Part shown: in pieces, positions 5,866 through 6,848 of the stretch
Numbering within the stretch: position 1 is the first letter of the stretch
Layout: every line of letters starts with the position of its first letter
Origin: Rhizobacter sp.
Lineage (GTDB): Bacteria; Pseudomonadota; Gammaproteobacteria; Burkholderiales; Burkholderiaceae_C
DNA length: 6,848 bases
Assembly (NCBI GenBank): GCA_025360945.1
Contig: JANYBE010000545.1
Span: 1-6,848 of the forward strand
Reading direction: 5' to 3'
Made by a program: the position numbers and the translations under genes
Notes under the pieces: generated by a model
What the model was told of the DNA's origin: nothing
Database searches by the model: none
What the model saw: the letters and a program-made list of their open reading frames with translations, nothing else

Positions 5866-5898
5866 GTAAGTCATTGATTCGCTTCGATTTGTAAGTGA
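5866..5898 (+). repeat. Spaced direct repeat GTAAGT(C/G)A in the gspK-gspL gap
   Basis: GTAAGTCA (5866-5873) and GTAAGTGA (5891-5898) are direct copies differing at one base, 25 bp apart start to start. The second copy lies between the -35 and -10 of the putative gspL promoter and the first lies just upstream of the -35. The spacing is about two and a half helical turns, so the copies would face opposite sides of the DNA. It may be an operator or chance; no regulator can be named. Confidence 0.3.
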
Positions 5899-5912
5899 CG
5901 CGTGCCTACAAT
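5884..5912 (+). promoter_or_regulatory. Putative internal promoter ahead of gspL
   Basis: TACAAT (5907-5912) matches 5 of 6 bases of the sigma70 -10 element. At 17 bp spacing the -35 is TCGATT (5884-5889), only 3 of 6. Transcription would start near 5919, about 19 bases before the gspL ATG, giving a short leader without a visible Shine-Dalgarno. It lies in the only intergenic gap over 25 bp inside the gspG-gspL run, which makes an independent promoter plausible. Confidence 0.45.
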
Positions 5913-5937
5913 GCGCGCAGCCTCCCTACCACCATCC

Positions 5938-6848
5938 ATGTCGACCCTCGTTGTCCAGATTCCCCAGCGCCCGCGACTGCGCGGCAGTGCGGGCGGCACT
6001 GAGCCGCAGGCCAGCGGGCTCGGCACCGAATACAGCTATGTGATAAGCCCGGACGGCCTCGCGCTGGAGACGCAGGGCCGCTGCGCAGCGTCGCTGCTGC
6101 CCAAGGCCACCATGGTGATCGCGGTGCTCGCCGACGCCGACGTCAGTTGGCACCGCATCACCTGTCCCAAGGCGCCCGCCGCGCGGCTGCGCGCTGCGCT
6201 CGGCGGCGTGCTCGAAGAGGCGCTGCTCGAAGACCCCGACGACGTCCACCTCGCGCTCGCGCCGGCCGCCGCCGCCGGCCAGCCGACCTGGGTCGCGGCC
6301 GCCTCGCGGCGGTGGTTGCGGGGTGAGCTTGCCGCGCTCGAGAAGGCCGAGGTCTTCGTCGACCGCGTCGTGCCGATGGCCTGGCCCGACGACCCACCGA
6401 TCGGCCACTTCGCCGAGACCGAGGCCGAGCCCGGCGGCGCGGCCCATGGCGTCGCGCTGAACTGGGCGCATCCGGATGGCGTTGCCAGCGTTCGCCTGCA
6501 GGGCGGCCTCGCGCGCGCGCTGGTGCCGCAGCCGGCGCCGATCGAGACGCGCTGGAGCGCGACCCCCGGAGCTGTCGCTGCCGCCGAGCAATGGCTGGGC
6601 GCGCCGGTGCGCGTTATGGGCGCCGGGCAGCGCCTGTTGCAGGCCTCGCGCAGCCTGTGGAACCTGCGCCAATTCGAGCTCGCGCGCCGCAACCGCGGCA
6701 TGCGCGCACTGCGCGATTCGGCGCGCAAATTCTTCAGCACCGAATGGCGCCCGGTGCGCATCGGCGTGGTCACGCTACTGATCGCTCAGCTCGCCGGCCT
6801 GAATCTGTGGGCCTGGCATCAACGAAGCGCGATCGAGGCCAAGCAGGC
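5938..6848 (+). CDS. gspL: Type II secretion inner-membrane platform protein GspL (3'-truncated by window)
   Basis: The first 303 codons of an open frame running off the window. GspL has a cytoplasmic actin-like domain that binds the N-terminus of the ATPase GspE, one membrane helix, and a periplasmic ferredoxin-like domain that pairs with GspM. The cytoplasmic part spans about 1-270: STLVVQIP at the start, then Ala/Leu-rich segments with LPKATMVIAVLADADVSWHR (54-73) and LRAALGGVLEEALLEDP (83-99), typical of the beginning of GspL domains. A hydrophobic helix, about residues 274-293 (IGVVTLLIAQLAGLNLWAW), is followed by polar HQRSAIEAKQ, consistent with the membrane crossing. The periplasmic domain (roughly 100-150 residues) is beyond the window. 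ATG 5938 is the only sensible start; there is no Shine-Dalgarno. Ala-rich composition makes the sequence match weaker than for the pseudopilins, but position and topology agree. Confidence 0.88.
   Translation, partial: MSTLVVQIPQRPRLRGSAGGTEPQASGLGTEYSYVISPDGLALETQGRCAASLLPKATMVIAVLADADVSWHRITCPKAPAARLRAALGGVLEEALLEDPDDVHLALAPAAAAGQPTWVAAASRRWLRGELAALEKAEVFVDRVVPMAWPDDPPIGHFAETEAEPGGAAHGVALNWAHPDGVASVRLQGGLARALVPQPAPIETRWSATPGAVAAAEQWLGAPVRVMGAGQRLLQASRSLWNLRQFELARRNRGMRALRDSARKFFSTEWRPVRIGVVTLLIAQLAGLNLWAWHQRSAIEAKQ

Noticed and set aside
5838..5870. A terminator after gspK.
   Set aside because: I see no stable stem followed by a T-run; only short GC matches without a convincing hairpin.
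5926..6773. Two long overlapping minus-strand frames (about 245-248 residues) opposite gspL.
   Set aside because: Low-complexity Ala/Arg composition with no motif. The plus-strand frame reads through as GspL with a membrane helix in the right place.
1..6848. CRISPR array, tRNA, rRNA, insertion sequence, toxin-antitoxin or phage-defence genes.
   Set aside because: No regularly spaced repeats, no cloverleaf-like or rRNA-like sequence, no transposase-like frame and no terminal inverted repeats were found; every substantial stretch is accounted for by metabolic or T2SS genes.

Overview
The window is GC-rich, densely packed bacterial DNA. Its gene content and protein style point to a betaproteobacterium, most likely of the order Burkholderiales; this is inferred from remembered family patterns, not from a search. 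It holds nine protein-coding genes, two of them cut by the window ends. I see no rRNA, tRNA, CRISPR array, insertion sequence or other mobile element.

Layout. Bases 2-1150 (+) encode the C-terminal three quarters of a biosynthetic threonine ammonia-lyase (ilvA). Bases 1195-2268 (+) encode a CobT-family protein (the nicotinate mononucleotide:dimethylbenzimidazole phosphoribosyltransferase fold) whose active-site motifs differ clearly from the canonical ones. A short convergent junction follows. Bases 2294-2938 (-) encode a small GspC-like type II secretion (T2SS) inner-membrane protein. A 58-bp AT-rich divergent promoter region separates it from a rightward T2SS operon: gspG (2997-3437), gspH (3461-3910), gspI (3907-4266), gspJ (4263-4877), gspK (4884-5837) and, after a 100-bp gap with its own putative promoter, gspL (5938 to the window end).

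How the genes work together. GspG is the major pseudopilin. GspH, I, J and K are the minor pseudopilins that form the tip and initiate the periplasmic pseudopilus. GspL is the inner-membrane platform protein that recruits the GspE ATPase, and GspC links that platform to the outer-membrane secretin GspD. gspD, gspE, gspF and gspM are not in the window; gspM (and perhaps gspN and gspD) would be expected just downstream of gspL. The pseudopilin genes are joined by 4-base stop/start overlaps or gaps of a few bases, consistent with translational coupling.

I did not find an undescribed multi-gene system. The observations most worth a second look are the CobT-like protein with altered catalytic motifs and no cobalamin genes beside it, the compact divergent promoter between gspC and gspG, the separate promoter with a spaced direct repeat ahead of gspL, and the PDZ-less GspC with a Pro/Gln-rich tail.
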